Source: Bacteroidales bacterium
Lineage (GTDB): Bacteria > Bacteroidota > Bacteroidia > Bacteroidales > UBA932
Reading direction: 5' to 3'
Length of the DNA: 61,326 nucleotides
Assembly (NCBI GenBank): GCA_017557535.1
Contig: JAFYYM010000112.1
Coordinates: forward strand, 1-61,326
Every line of letters starts with the position of its first letter. Position 1 is the stretch's first letter. The translations under genes were made by a program, and so were the position numbers. The notes below the pieces were generated by a model. The model ran no database searches. It saw nothing but the letters and a program-made list of their open reading frames with translations, and had not been told where the DNA came from. This document shows positions 36,460-45,216 of the stretch, piece by piece.

Positions 36460-38210
36460 TCAAGACGATTCTTGGCAAGGTAGGGCGGTACAAGACGGCC
36501 GCCGTGCTAACCCCGGTCTGGACCACGGCTGAGGTGATTATGGGAGTGCTGATCCCCTATGTTACGGCATCCCTTATTGACAAGGGAATCAGCGCCGGTA
36601 ATATGCCCGAGGTTTATAGATACGGTGGTCTGATGCTTCTGATGGCGTGCTTCAGTACACTTTTCGGGATACTTGCCGCGCGTTTCGCCGCATATTCATC
36701 TACTGGACTGGCCGCTAATCTCCGGGAGGCCATGTACACCAACATCCAGAGGTTCTCTTTCTCGGATATCGACAAATACTCCACAGCAGGCTTGGTCACG
36801 AGGATGACCACGGATGTGAGCAATATCCAGGGAGCCTTCCAGATGCTTCTCCGCATAAGTTTCCGGGCCCCTCTGAACTTGGTTTTCAGCCTATTCATGT
36901 GCTTTTTCATCAATGGGAGGCTCAGCGTCATATTCCTCATCGCGATGGTGATTCTGAGCACCTGCCTTTTCTTCCTGATCAAGCGCGCCTCAAAACTCTT
37001 CGTCCAGATATTCGAGAAATATGACGGCCTGAATGGGGTGATCCAGGAGAACATCTCCGGAATCAGGGTCGTGAAGGCCTTCGTCAGGGAAGATCATGAG
37101 CTAAGCAAGTTTGATAAGGCCGCTCTCTCACTCTACAACCTCAATGTGAAGGCGGAGAGCCTGATGGCCCTGAACCACCCGGTCATGAACCTGGTGGTGT
37201 ACGGCTGCATCATCTCGCTATCTTGGTTCGGCGCCCATTACATAGTAGGCGGCACGCTCACGACAGGTCAGCTCACATCTTTGTTCGCCTACATCATGAC
37301 CTTGATGTCTTCATTGATGATGCTTTCTATGATCTTCGTCCAACTTACCCAGAGTGCCGCGAGTGGCAAGAGGGTGGCGGATGTCATCAACGAGGAGCCG
37401 GACATGTACGACCCTGAGAATCCTGTAAAGGAAGTGAAAGACGGGAGCATTGATTTCAATGATGTCTATTTCGCCTACACCAAAGGTGGCGATTATGCAT
37501 TGGAAGATATTGATTTTCACATCAATGCAGGGGAGACTATTGGCGTGATTGGAGGAACCGGCAGCGGTAAGTCCAGCCTCGTTTTCCTGATTTCCAGGCT
37601 TTACGATGTTTCTTCGGGCAGTGTTAAGGTCGGTGGAGTTGATGTGCGTGAATATGAGATGGAGGCTCTCAGGAACCAGGTTGCAGTGGTCCTTCAGAAA
37701 AGCGTCCTATTTTCCGGAACCATACTGGAAAACCTTCGCTGGGGCCGGGAGGATGCCACTCTTGAGGAGTGCGAGGAAGCTTGCCGTCAAGCGTGCGCCG
37801 ACGAGTTCATCTCTCAGATGCCTGAAGGCTATAACACCTACATAGAGCAGGGGGGCACAAATGTCTCAGGTGGTCAGCGTCAGAGAATATGTATCGCCAG
37901 GGCGCTCCTGAAGCGTCCTAAGGTGCTGATATTGGACGATTCCACATCTGCTGTCGACACAGCCACAGACTCGCATATCCGGCAGGCGATATCAGGGAGA
38001 ATCGAGGGCTTGACGAAGATAATCATCTCTCAGAGGATTCTGAGCATCAAGGATGCCGACAGGATCATTGTTATGGATGACGGTCGTATAGTGGCCTTTG
38101 ACACCCATGAGAACCTCTTGAAGACCTGCGAGATATACAAGGATATCCACGAGATGCAGACCTCGGGCGGTGAGGCGGATTTCGACGAGAAAAAGGAGGT
38201 GGCGGCATGA
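36456..38210 (+). CDS. ABC exporter half-transporter with degenerate NBD
   Basis: 584 residues from ATG 36456, overlapping the RidA stop; an upstream in-frame ATG at 36441 is less likely. Six-TM domain then an NBD: Walker A GGTGSGKSS (366-374), canonical signature VSGGQ (470-474). The catalytic base position is Asp495 instead of Glu (LILDDSTSA) and the switch His is Gln526 (IIISQRI). This is the degenerate partner of a heterodimeric exporter with the following gene, to which it is coupled by ATGA. Substrate (lipid, peptide or drug) unknown. Confidence 0.9.
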   Translation: MIKTILGKVGRYKTAAVLTPVWTTAEVIMGVLIPYVTASLIDKGISAGNMPEVYRYGGLMLLMACFSTLFGILAARFAAYSSTGLAANLREAMYTNIQRFSFSDIDKYSTAGLVTRMTTDVSNIQGAFQMLLRISFRAPLNLVFSLFMCFFINGRLSVIFLIAMVILSTCLFFLIKRASKLFVQIFEKYDGLNGVIQENISGIRVVKAFVREDHELSKFDKAALSLYNLNVKAESLMALNHPVMNLVVYGCIISLSWFGAHYIVGGTLTTGQLTSLFAYIMTLMSSLMMLSMIFVQLTQSAASGKRVADVINEEPDMYDPENPVKEVKDGSIDFNDVYFAYTKGGDYALEDIDFHINAGETIGVIGGTGSGKSSLVFLISRLYDVSSGSVKVGGVDVREYEMEALRNQVAVVLQKSVLFSGTILENLRWGREDATLEECEEACRQACADEFISQMPEGYNTYIEQGGTNVSGGQRQRICIARALLKRPKVLILDDSTSAVDTATDSHIRQAISGRIEGLTKIIISQRILSIKDADRIIVMDDGRIVAFDTHENLLKTCEIYKDIHEMQTSGGEADFDEKKEVAA

Positions 38211-40207
38211 GCTCAAGTCAAAATACCCAAAAGATGCCGACAGGTGGCAGGATGAGAGGGGGAATGAGAGAGCCGCACATGTCCCGGGAGGATCTCAAAA
38301 AGAGTCTCGGCAAAGGCTCCACTGTATGGAGGCTTTTCGGCTTCATATTCAAGAATTACAAGATCAGATTCGGGGTCGTGTTGGTCTGCATTGTGATCTC
38401 GGCGCTGGCTACTCTTGCCTCTTCGCTATTCACAAAGACTCTCATTGACGACTATATCTCGCCTCTACTCACTCAGGCGGTGCCGGATTTCTCTCCCTTG
38501 GCTGTCGCTTTGGCCAAATTGGCCGCAGCGCTTCTGTTAGGTGTCGCCGCTTCATATTCCTACAACCTGATCATGATCTTCGTGGGGCAAGGAACCATGT
38601 TGAAGCTCCGCCAGAGCCTATTCTCCCACATGGAGGATCTGCCTCTGAGCTATTTCGACTCCCATTCCCACGGAGACATCATGTCGGTTTACACCAACGA
38701 CGTTGACACCCTGCGTCAAGTGATAGGAAATACTGTCCCCAACTTGTTCCAATCATTGATCACGCTTGTCTCCACATTTGTCTCGATGATAGTGCTCTCG
38801 ATTCCTTTGACCCTGGTCTCCATCTTGATGGCCGCCCTGACGGTCAAGGTGACCACCGGCCTCGGAAAGCTCTCCAGAGCCCATTTCGTGGAGCGTCAGA
38901 AGGCGTTGGGGGCTGTTAATGGTTTTATTGAGGAGATGGTCTCAGGGCAGAGGGTTGTCAAGGTTTATTGCCATGAGAAGAAGGCTGTTGAGGATTTCTC
39001 ACTCTTGAATGACCATCTTCGCTCCAGCGCATACAACGCGAACAAGATAGGTAGCATGGTGATGCCGATCAACGGCAATATCGGCAATCTTGGATATGTC
39101 CTCACGGCCGTGGTCGGCGCCCTTATCGCCATAGGTGGTCTGACCGCTTGGTATATGTCGGGAATAGGAGGATCCGTCCTTACCCTCGGTACTTTGGTGG
39201 CTTTCCTATCGCTCCAGAAGAACTTCACTAGACCGATATCGAGTATCTCCAATGAGATCAACTCCATCGCCATGGCATCTGCCGGAACAGACAGGGTCTA
39301 TGGCCTCTTGGATGAGCGACAGGAGATAGATAATGGCAAAGTCACCCTCGTCAACTCCACTGTCGCCCCCGATGGCTCCCTTGTCGAGTCTCCTGACCGC
39401 ACCGGCACATGGGCCTGGAAGGCGAAGGCAGGTCTGACAGAGCCTACCTTCGACGCCGAAGAGTTGGTGCCTCTGCAGGGACTGGTGAGTCTGAAGGATG
39501 TGGATTTCAGTTATGTGGAGGGTAAGCAGGTGCTGTTCGACATCACGCTGACTGCATATCCCGGCCAGAAAATCGCCTTCGTAGGCGGTACCGGAGCGGG
39601 TAAGACGACCATCACCAATCTTATCAACCGTTTCTATGAGATCCAGGAAGGAACCATCACATACGATGGTTTTGACATACGGGATATTGACAAAGACTCC
39701 CTGAGGCGAAGCCTCGGGATAGTCCTGCAGGAGACACGTCTTTTCTCGGCCTCTGTGCTTGACAATATCCGTTATGGCCGCCTGGACGCCACAGATGAGG
39801 AGTGCCGCGAAGCCGCCAAATTGGTTTACGCTGATTCTTTCATCCGCCGTCTTCCTAAGGGTTATGATACCATTCTCGCCGCTGATGGAGGCAATTTGTC
39901 GCAGGGAGAGAGGCAGCTGCTGGCTATAGCCAGGGCAGCTGTGGCCAATCCGCCTGTGCTGATTCTTGATGAGGCCACATCGTCGATTGACACCCGTACC
40001 GAGAAACTTATCCAGCGTGGTATGGACTCGCTGATGAAAGGCCGTACCACCTTCGTGATCGCCCATAGGCTTTCGACTGTCCAGAACGCCAACTACATCA
40101 TGGTTATGGACCACGGACGCATAATTGAGCGGGGACGTCACGACGAGTTGCTCGCCCAAAAGGGCAAGTATTATGAGTTATACACGGGTAATCAGATTAA
40201 TACTTAA
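38207..40207 (+). CDS. ABC exporter half-transporter, catalytic partner
   Basis: 666 residues: a cytosolic N-terminal extension, six TM helices, a linker of about 50 residues (about 370-420, VTLVNSTVAPDGSLVES), and the NBD. Walker A GGTGAGKTT starts at residue 460, the catalytic Glu589 is in LILDEATSS and His620 is in IAHRLSTV, all intact. Its signature LSQGE (564-568) is altered from LSGGQ, as expected for the motif facing the partner's degenerate site. Heterodimer with the preceding gene. Confidence 0.92.
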   Translation: MSSSQNTQKMPTGGRMRGGMREPHMSREDLKKSLGKGSTVWRLFGFIFKNYKIRFGVVLVCIVISALATLASSLFTKTLIDDYISPLLTQAVPDFSPLAVALAKLAAALLLGVAASYSYNLIMIFVGQGTMLKLRQSLFSHMEDLPLSYFDSHSHGDIMSVYTNDVDTLRQVIGNTVPNLFQSLITLVSTFVSMIVLSIPLTLVSILMAALTVKVTTGLGKLSRAHFVERQKALGAVNGFIEEMVSGQRVVKVYCHEKKAVEDFSLLNDHLRSSAYNANKIGSMVMPINGNIGNLGYVLTAVVGALIAIGGLTAWYMSGIGGSVLTLGTLVAFLSLQKNFTRPISSISNEINSIAMASAGTDRVYGLLDERQEIDNGKVTLVNSTVAPDGSLVESPDRTGTWAWKAKAGLTEPTFDAEELVPLQGLVSLKDVDFSYVEGKQVLFDITLTAYPGQKIAFVGGTGAGKTTITNLINRFYEIQEGTITYDGFDIRDIDKDSLRRSLGIVLQETRLFSASVLDNIRYGRLDATDEECREAAKLVYADSFIRRLPKGYDTILAADGGNLSQGERQLLAIARAAVANPPVLILDEATSSIDTRTEKLIQRGMDSLMKGRTTFVIAHRLSTVQNANYIMVMDHGRIIERGRHDELLAQKGKYYELYTGNQINT

Positions 40208-40230
40208 CTTCAAGTTTATATAAAACGAAC

Positions 40231-41124
40231 ATGACATTATTTAAAAAACCTTGGAAACTGTCGGACGGGTTCTTGTTCGGCGGCTTTCTGGTCCTTGTGG
40301 GCTTAATTGTCCAGATAGCCCTCGGACCAGTGAATTGGGGGCTTCTAGGCGCCCCGATTAATCTTATCCTCTTGGGGGTGTTCCTGGCTTTCGTGATCGC
40401 GGCTTTCTTCCTTAAGAAGCGGTCAGGCTTCTTCGCCTGGCTTGGTTCCCCAGCCGCAGCTGTCCCGTCAATAGCCTGGACCCTGGTCATGACCATAGTT
40501 ATGGGACTGACAGCTCAAATCCCTTCAAAGGGCTGGCTTGGGAACATGACGTCGTTCTGGCCGTTTGTGCTTTGTTACATCTGGCTGACAGCGGTTGTCG
40601 GCCTGGTCGCTCTCAACCACATAACCCGCCTAGGGAGATCATGGAAGGAGATACCGGCTGTTCTCAATCATTTGGGCCTTTTCGTGACCCTCGTATGCGC
40701 CACATTAGGCAGCGTCGATAAAAGGGAACTGATGATGACATTGCATGAGGGCGACACGGTGTCCTCTGCCGAGACAGAGGATGGAACTTCTTATGATACG
40801 GGCATTTCGGTGCGTCTGGATGACTTCACGATGGAGACATGGCCAAACGGGATGCCGAAGCGCTTCGCCTCAGATGTGTCGGTTAAAGGAAAGACCGGGA
40901 AGGAGACATCAGCCGTCATCGAGGTCAACAAGCCTTTGAAGATAGAGGGATGGAAGATGTACCAATACGGCTATGATGAGGAAGCCGGGGTTGAGGGCAA
41001 GATGAGCATCCTTCAGTTGGTTAAGGACCCCTGGCTGCCTCTGGTGTATCTTGGGATATTCACAATGATAGCCGGGGCATTTCTTATGATGATTGTCGGT
41101 TTTAGAAGGGAGGAAGTGAAATGA
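40231..41124 (+). CDS. Cytochrome c biogenesis protein ResB-like
   Basis: 297 residues with TM helices at the N-terminus (residues about 10-65), two central helices and one C-terminal helix. NHLGLFVTLVCATLGSVDKRELMMTLHEG and the beta-rich soluble region with DDFTMETWPNGMPKRFASDV fit a ResB/Ccs1-type protein. It works with CcsA in system II cytochrome c maturation, delivering and holding heme and apocytochrome on the periplasmic side. The stop overlaps ccsA (ATGA). Confidence 0.85.
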   Translation: MTLFKKPWKLSDGFLFGGFLVLVGLIVQIALGPVNWGLLGAPINLILLGVFLAFVIAAFFLKKRSGFFAWLGSPAAAVPSIAWTLVMTIVMGLTAQIPSKGWLGNMTSFWPFVLCYIWLTAVVGLVALNHITRLGRSWKEIPAVLNHLGLFVTLVCATLGSVDKRELMMTLHEGDTVSSAETEDGTSYDTGISVRLDDFTMETWPNGMPKRFASDVSVKGKTGKETSAVIEVNKPLKIEGWKMYQYGYDEEAGVEGKMSILQLVKDPWLPLVYLGIFTMIAGAFLMMIVGFRREEVK

Positions 41125-41900
41125 GTTGGGACAGTTTCATTTATTTCGCTGCCGCTGCGGTGATCCTATGGGCGTTGGGCGCTGCCCAAGCCTGGTTCGG
41201 CAAAAGAACGTCGGCCATCATTAATTACAGTCTCGGGATATTGGTGTTCTTTTCCTTTATCCTGGCGATGTGGATAAGCCTCGAGCGACCGCCGCTCCGG
41301 ACGATGGGGGAGACCAGGCTGTGGTATTCTTTCTTCCTCGCGGTAGCGGGAATGATAGTCTATTGTCGCTGGAAATACAAGTGGATACTCTCCTTCAGCG
41401 CAATAATGTCGCTCGTCTTCATAATCGTCAACCTGCTGAAGCCTGAGATTCATTCGAAAAACTTGATGCCGGCGCTCCAGAGCCCTTGGTTCGCTCCCCA
41501 CGTGATTGTCTATATGTTCTCATATGGCATGCTCGGAGCTGCCACCCTGATGGCTTTGTACGTTCTCGTGTTCAAGAAAGAGAAGACATCAGCGGAGGAC
41601 ATCTCCACAGCCGATAACCTTGTGGCCACCGGCATGGCGTTCTTGACTTTCGGAATGCTGTTCGGTGCCCTGTGGGCTCAAGAAGCCTGGGGAACATATT
41701 GGGCTTGGGATCCCAAGGAAACTTGGGCGGCTATCACTTGGATGGCCTATCTGCTGTATGTCCACTTCAGGATAGCCAGACCCAAAGATTGGGCAAACGC
41801 CATGTGGATTCTGATCCTCGCGTTCGTCTGTCTGCAGATATGCTGGTGGGGAATAAACTACCTTCCTTCAGCCCACGCCACATCAGTTCATGTCTACTGA
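41121..41900 (+). CDS. ccsA: Cytochrome c biogenesis protein CcsA/ResC
   Basis: 259 residues with eight hydrophobic helices and the heme-handling WWD-type motif WGTYWAWDPKETWA (about residues 191-205). Conserved His residues flank it (APHVIVYMFSYG and SAHATSVHVY). Heme-transfer subunit of system II cytochrome c synthase with ResB. The last 7 bases overlap a convergent protease gene. Confidence 0.9.
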   Translation: MSWDSFIYFAAAAVILWALGAAQAWFGKRTSAIINYSLGILVFFSFILAMWISLERPPLRTMGETRLWYSFFLAVAGMIVYCRWKYKWILSFSAIMSLVFIIVNLLKPEIHSKNLMPALQSPWFAPHVIVYMFSYGMLGAATLMALYVLVFKKEKTSAEDISTADNLVATGMAFLTFGMLFGALWAQEAWGTYWAWDPKETWAAITWMAYLLYVHFRIARPKDWANAMWILILAFVCLQICWWGINYLPSAHATSVHVY

Positions 41901-42664
41901 TCATCAGGACGGTCTGACCAGTCGTGATTGACATCATAGCCATTTGAGCGAACTGATCGGCTCGAGCCGACGTATTCGTTATTCGCGGCCTCATCAAGGA
42001 TCCTGCGACGTGTTTTCTTGAACAGCCAGAAGCAGAATGCTATAAGAACTAATGTGATAAGCAGCGACAACGCCTCGTTGAGCTCGCTGAAGAAACACAA
42101 CGTGTCATACACACCGTGAAGGATTACCGGATATAGCCACATCTTGATGGCCGCGCCCTCGTATTCCTTGCCATGGAAGTGATATTGGGAGTAGTAGTAA
42201 CCCATGGTCACAGCGAAAGCGAAATGCCCGGGAACGGCGAATAGTGCCCTTGAGAAAGCCACATCCACCCACGCCGCCCCGGCGCTTATGACATAGATGA
42301 TGTTCTCGAAAGCGGCGAAACCAAGGCCCACGGTTGTGGCGTAGACAATGCCGTCGTAACGCTCATCGAACTCCTGACAATTACGAAGCAAGAGCCAGAG
42401 CATCAATAGCTTCGCTGATTCCTCCGGAATAGCGGCCCCAAAAAAGGCGATTCTCACAGCTTCACCCAAAGTGGCGGGCTCAGTAGTGTAAAAGCCCATG
42501 TTGAGCAGGGGACCGGAGATGAGGGTCGAGGCGAGGGCTGCCAGACCGCCATAGCAGAAACCTTTGAATATCAACCTTGTAGGTTCGGGTTCAGTGTCCT
42601 TATGGTAGACGTACCACATAAGGATCAAGGCAGGGGCCACGGCGGCGATGGTCAGCATCAACAT
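41894..42664 (-). CDS. PrsW-family intramembrane metalloprotease
   Basis: 256 residues, about eight TM helices. The glutamyl/metal motifs of the family are present: PEESAKLLMLW (EExxK), AFENIIYV and HFAFAVTMGYYYS. Family members cut membrane proteins, such as anti-sigma factors (PrsW of Bacillus). Substrate unknown. Its stop lies inside the convergent ccsA end; two bases separate its start from the nfnB stop. Confidence 0.88.
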   Translation of the reverse strand: MLMLTIAAVAPALILMWYVYHKDTEPEPTRLIFKGFCYGGLAALASTLISGPLLNMGFYTTEPATLGEAVRIAFFGAAIPEESAKLLMLWLLLRNCQEFDERYDGIVYATTVGLGFAAFENIIYVISAGAAWVDVAFSRALFAVPGHFAFAVTMGYYYSQYHFHGKEYEGAAIKMWLYPVILHGVYDTLCFFSELNEALSLLITLVLIAFCFWLFKKTRRRILDEAANNEYVGSSRSVRSNGYDVNHDWSDRPDDQ

Positions 42665-42665
42665 A

Positions 42666-44171
42666 TCACTTGTTCTTTAGGTAATCGTCAATCGCCTTGG
42701 CAGCCTTTCTTCCGGCACCCATCGCCAGGATAACAGTAGCCGCCCCAGTCACAGCGTCACCTCCGGCGAATATTCCTTCGCGGGTAGTGCGCCCATCCTC
42801 GTCGGCGACGAGTCCGCCCCTGCGTGTCGCCTCAAGACCTCCTGTGGTTTTGACAATAAGAGGGTTGGGCGCTGTTCCTAGGGCCATTATCACAGTCTCG
42901 GTCGGGATCTCGAACTCGGATCCTGGAATAGGGACAGGGGAGCGGCGTCCGCTCTCGTCTGGCTCGCCCAGTTCCATACGGATGCATTTCAAAGCCCGAA
43001 CCCAGCCGTTCTCGTCGGCGAGAATCTCAACAGGATTGGTAAGCATCTGGAAATCAATACCTTCTTCCTTGGCGTGATGGACTTCCTCCTTTCTGGCGGG
43101 AAGCTCCACCTCGGTACGGCGGTAGATGATGGATGTATCAGCTCCGAGTCTCAGGGCAGTTCTCGCCGCATCCATGGCGACGTTTCCTCCTCCGACAACA
43201 CAGCACTTCTTACCCGCATGGATAGGGGTAAGATAATCCTCCCTGAAGGCCTTCATCAGATTGTTCCGGGTCAGGAACTCATTGGCTGAGAACACACCGT
43301 TCAGATTCTCTCCGGGAATGCCCATGAACTTCGGAAGCCCGGCACCTGTCCCAACGAACACTGCCTCGAAACCCTCGTCATCCATCAGGCTGTCTATCGT
43401 GACTGTACGGCCAATAATAACATCAGTTTCAATCTTGACTCCCAATGCTTTAACCTCATTTATCTCACGCTTTAGTACAGCATCTTTCGGAAGCCTGAAC
43501 TCGGGGATTCCATATTCAAGGACGCCTCCAGGTCTGTGGAGAGCCTCGAAAATCGTGACATCGTAACCCCATTTGGCGAGGTCAGATGCGCAAGCCAGTC
43601 CGGCAGGTCCGGAACCGATAATGGCCACTTTGTGGCCATTATCGGTTCCCTTATACCCCCCTGCACCCCCGAGGGGGACTGTCCCCAAACCTTCGGTCTG
43701 GGCCCCCGCATCTTTCATCCCTCGCATCGCTCGGGATTCCGATGCTGCAGCTGATGCCGCATTCGTCGCTTCGCTCCTCAGAACCTCCGATTCAGTGGCA
43801 GTGTGGTCGGCCACGAAGCGCTCGAGTTTGCCGATGGCCACAGGCTCGAATTTGACACCCAGCACGCAGCTGCCTTCGCACTGTGTCTCCTGAGGGCAAA
43901 CGCGGCCGCAAACGGCGGGAAGTGAGGAATCCTCACTGATGACCGAGGCGGCTCCCTGAATATCACCCTCTTTGACCTTAGCTATGAATTCGGGAATCTT
44001 GATGCTGACCGGACATGCCGCGACGCAGCGTGGATTCTTGCAATGGAGGCACCTGCTGGCCTCCAACATCGCCTCCTCGAGGTTATAACCATAACATACT
44101 TCCTCGAAATTATGCGCGCGTACCTTGGGATCCTGCTCCCTGACGGGTACTCTTGGGATTCTCTCTGCCAT
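42666..44171 (-). CDS. NfnB / glutamate synthase small-subunit-like oxidoreductase with in-frame insert
   Basis: 501 residues. An N-terminal Fe-S region (CLHCKNPRCVAACPVSIKIP; CGRVCPQETQCEGSC) is followed by two Rossmann domains (KVAIIGSGPAGLACASD; KCCVVGGGNVAMDAART) for FAD and NADPH. Directly downstream of an NfnA-like gene, it fits the NfnAB transhydrogenase that couples NADH, NADPH and ferredoxin; a stand-alone NADPH-glutamate synthase is the alternative. Residues of about 128-182 are a Gly/Ala-rich stretch (SESRAMRGMKDAGAQ, GTVPLGGAGGY) not expected in the family, ending in a perfect DNA hairpin. Confidence 0.88.
   Translation of the reverse strand: MAERIPRVPVREQDPKVRAHNFEEVCYGYNLEEAMLEASRCLHCKNPRCVAACPVSIKIPEFIAKVKEGDIQGAASVISEDSSLPAVCGRVCPQETQCEGSCVLGVKFEPVAIGKLERFVADHTATESEVLRSEATNAASAAASESRAMRGMKDAGAQTEGLGTVPLGGAGGYKGTDNGHKVAIIGSGPAGLACASDLAKWGYDVTIFEALHRPGGVLEYGIPEFRLPKDAVLKREINEVKALGVKIETDVIIGRTVTIDSLMDDEGFEAVFVGTGAGLPKFMGIPGENLNGVFSANEFLTRNNLMKAFREDYLTPIHAGKKCCVVGGGNVAMDAARTALRLGADTSIIYRRTEVELPARKEEVHHAKEEGIDFQMLTNPVEILADENGWVRALKCIRMELGEPDESGRRSPVPIPGSEFEIPTETVIMALGTAPNPLIVKTTGGLEATRRGGLVADEDGRTTREGIFAGGDAVTGAATVILAMGAGRKAAKAIDDYLKNK
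43611..43649. repeat. Perfect 18-bp hairpin inside nfnB
   Basis: Arms GGAACCGATAATGGCCAC (43611-43628) and GTGGCCATTATCGGTTCC (43632-43649) are exact inverted copies with a TTT loop. On the coding strand one arm is the conserved Rossmann codons for VAIIGS; the other is its inverted copy, encoding GTDNG at the end of the inserted segment. Short palindromes (CCCCCGAGGGGG, GGGGACTGTCCCC) follow within the insert. Confidence 0.9.
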
Positions 44172-44172
44172 A

Positions 44173-45015
44173 TCACTTCACGAATTTAGCTTTAACTTCC
44201 GCCTCCTCGGTCTTGTACTGACCGAGCCTTCTCATCGCCTCATCGAAGTCCACGTCGTAGCCGTTGAACTCGGGGCCATCGACGCATGCGAACCTTGTCT
44301 TGCCTGCGACTGTGACCCTGCAGGCTCCGCACATTCCGGTTCCATCCACCATCAACATGTTAAGGCTCACGTCGATGGGGATATTAAGCTTCTTGCAGGT
44401 CAGGGTCGCGAATTTCATCATGATCATAGGTCCGATCGCGACGGCCTGAGTGTATTCCTTACCTTTGGCGACCAAGTCCTCCAGGCAAGCCGTACCGACT
44501 CCGTGGAATCCAACGCTGCCGTCGTCTGTGCAGAGGTAGAGGTTGTCGCAAGCGCTTCCAAGCTCCTCGGTGTAGATCAGAAGGTCCTTAGTCCTGGCTC
44601 CGATAATCACGTCGACGGCGATTCCTCTATCGTGCAGCCACTTGGCTTGGGGATACACAGGAGCGGTGCCGAGACCTCCGGCTATGAATATATATTTCTG
44701 GCCTTTCAGCTGCTCCTCACTCATTCCCATGAAGGCTGAGGGGTTGCCGAGTGGGCCGACCACGTCGCGGAAGAAGTCTCCTTCCTCTTTGGCGATTATC
44801 GCCGCGGAGGAAGCTCCTATGAGCTGGGTGACGATTGTCACTGTCCCTTCTTCCCGGTCGTAGTCACTGATTGTCAATGGAATTCTCTCGCCTTCTTCGT
44901 TCGCGAGGACGATGAGAAACTGTCCTGGTTTTGCCGCCTTTGCGATTCTCGGCGCTGACACTACCATCTTGCAGATATTCGGTGTCAGCATCTCTCTTTT
45001 CAGGATTTTGAACAT
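44173..45015 (-). CDS. NfnA-like FAD/NAD(P) and [2Fe-2S] subunit
   Basis: 280 residues of the PyrK/dihydroorotate-dehydrogenase-electron-transfer type: FAD domain (KPGQFLIVLANEEGERIPLT), NAD domain (IAGGLGTAPVYPQ) and a C-terminal [2Fe-2S] site (GTGMCGACRVTV then ACVDGPEF). One base from nfnB. Together they would oxidise reduced ferredoxin with NADH or NADP in anaerobic redox balancing, consistent with a ferredoxin-dependent 2-oxoacid oxidoreductase 10 kb away. A strong promoter match lies upstream. Confidence 0.88.
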   Translation of the reverse strand: MFKILKREMLTPNICKMVVSAPRIAKAAKPGQFLIVLANEEGERIPLTISDYDREEGTVTIVTQLIGASSAAIIAKEEGDFFRDVVGPLGNPSAFMGMSEEQLKGQKYIFIAGGLGTAPVYPQAKWLHDRGIAVDVIIGARTKDLLIYTEELGSACDNLYLCTDDGSVGFHGVGTACLEDLVAKGKEYTQAVAIGPMIMMKFATLTCKKLNIPIDVSLNMLMVDGTGMCGACRVTVAGKTRFACVDGPEFNGYDVDFDEAMRRLGQYKTEEAEVKAKFVK

Positions 45016-45071
45016 GGTTTAGTTAATCCTTTACGTTCTGAATTGGTTGTTAGTCACACTGAATGTGGGCA

Positions 45072-45103
45072 CAAAAATAACGAATTCCCGATTAATATTC
45101 AAA
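45072..45103 (-). promoter_or_regulatory. Promoter of nfnAB (TTTG-N20-TATTTTTG)
   Basis: On the minus strand -33 TTTG (45103-45100), 20-nt spacer, -7 TATTTTTG (45079-45072). It ends 56 bp upstream of the NfnA start. A second TAnnTTTG (TATATTTG, 45107-45100) overlaps the -33 box. Confidence 0.55.
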
Positions 45104-45160
45104 TATAAAGAATGAAGCGGATTCAGGTTAAAAATCGCCCCTAAAAGCCTTAACAAAAAT

Positions 45161-45175
45161 GTTATAACATATAAC
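45161..45175. promoter_or_regulatory. Palindrome GTTATA-ACA-TATAAC, possible operator
   Basis: A symmetric site in the AT-rich spacer between the metH end and the nfnAB promoter, overlapping a second perfect palindrome ATGTTATAACAT (45159-45170). It lies about 58 bp upstream of the promoter. A regulator site is possible, but no cognate protein can be named. Confidence 0.3.
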
Positions 45176-45216
45176 ACCTTTGTTTTATAGATTAATTTTC
45201 AATGATGTTTTGTGAG

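Noticed and set aside
39206-40159. Long antisense open frame (317 codons) opposite the ABC exporter NBD
   Set aside because: Mirror of a well-supported ABC gene; no recognisable protein features.
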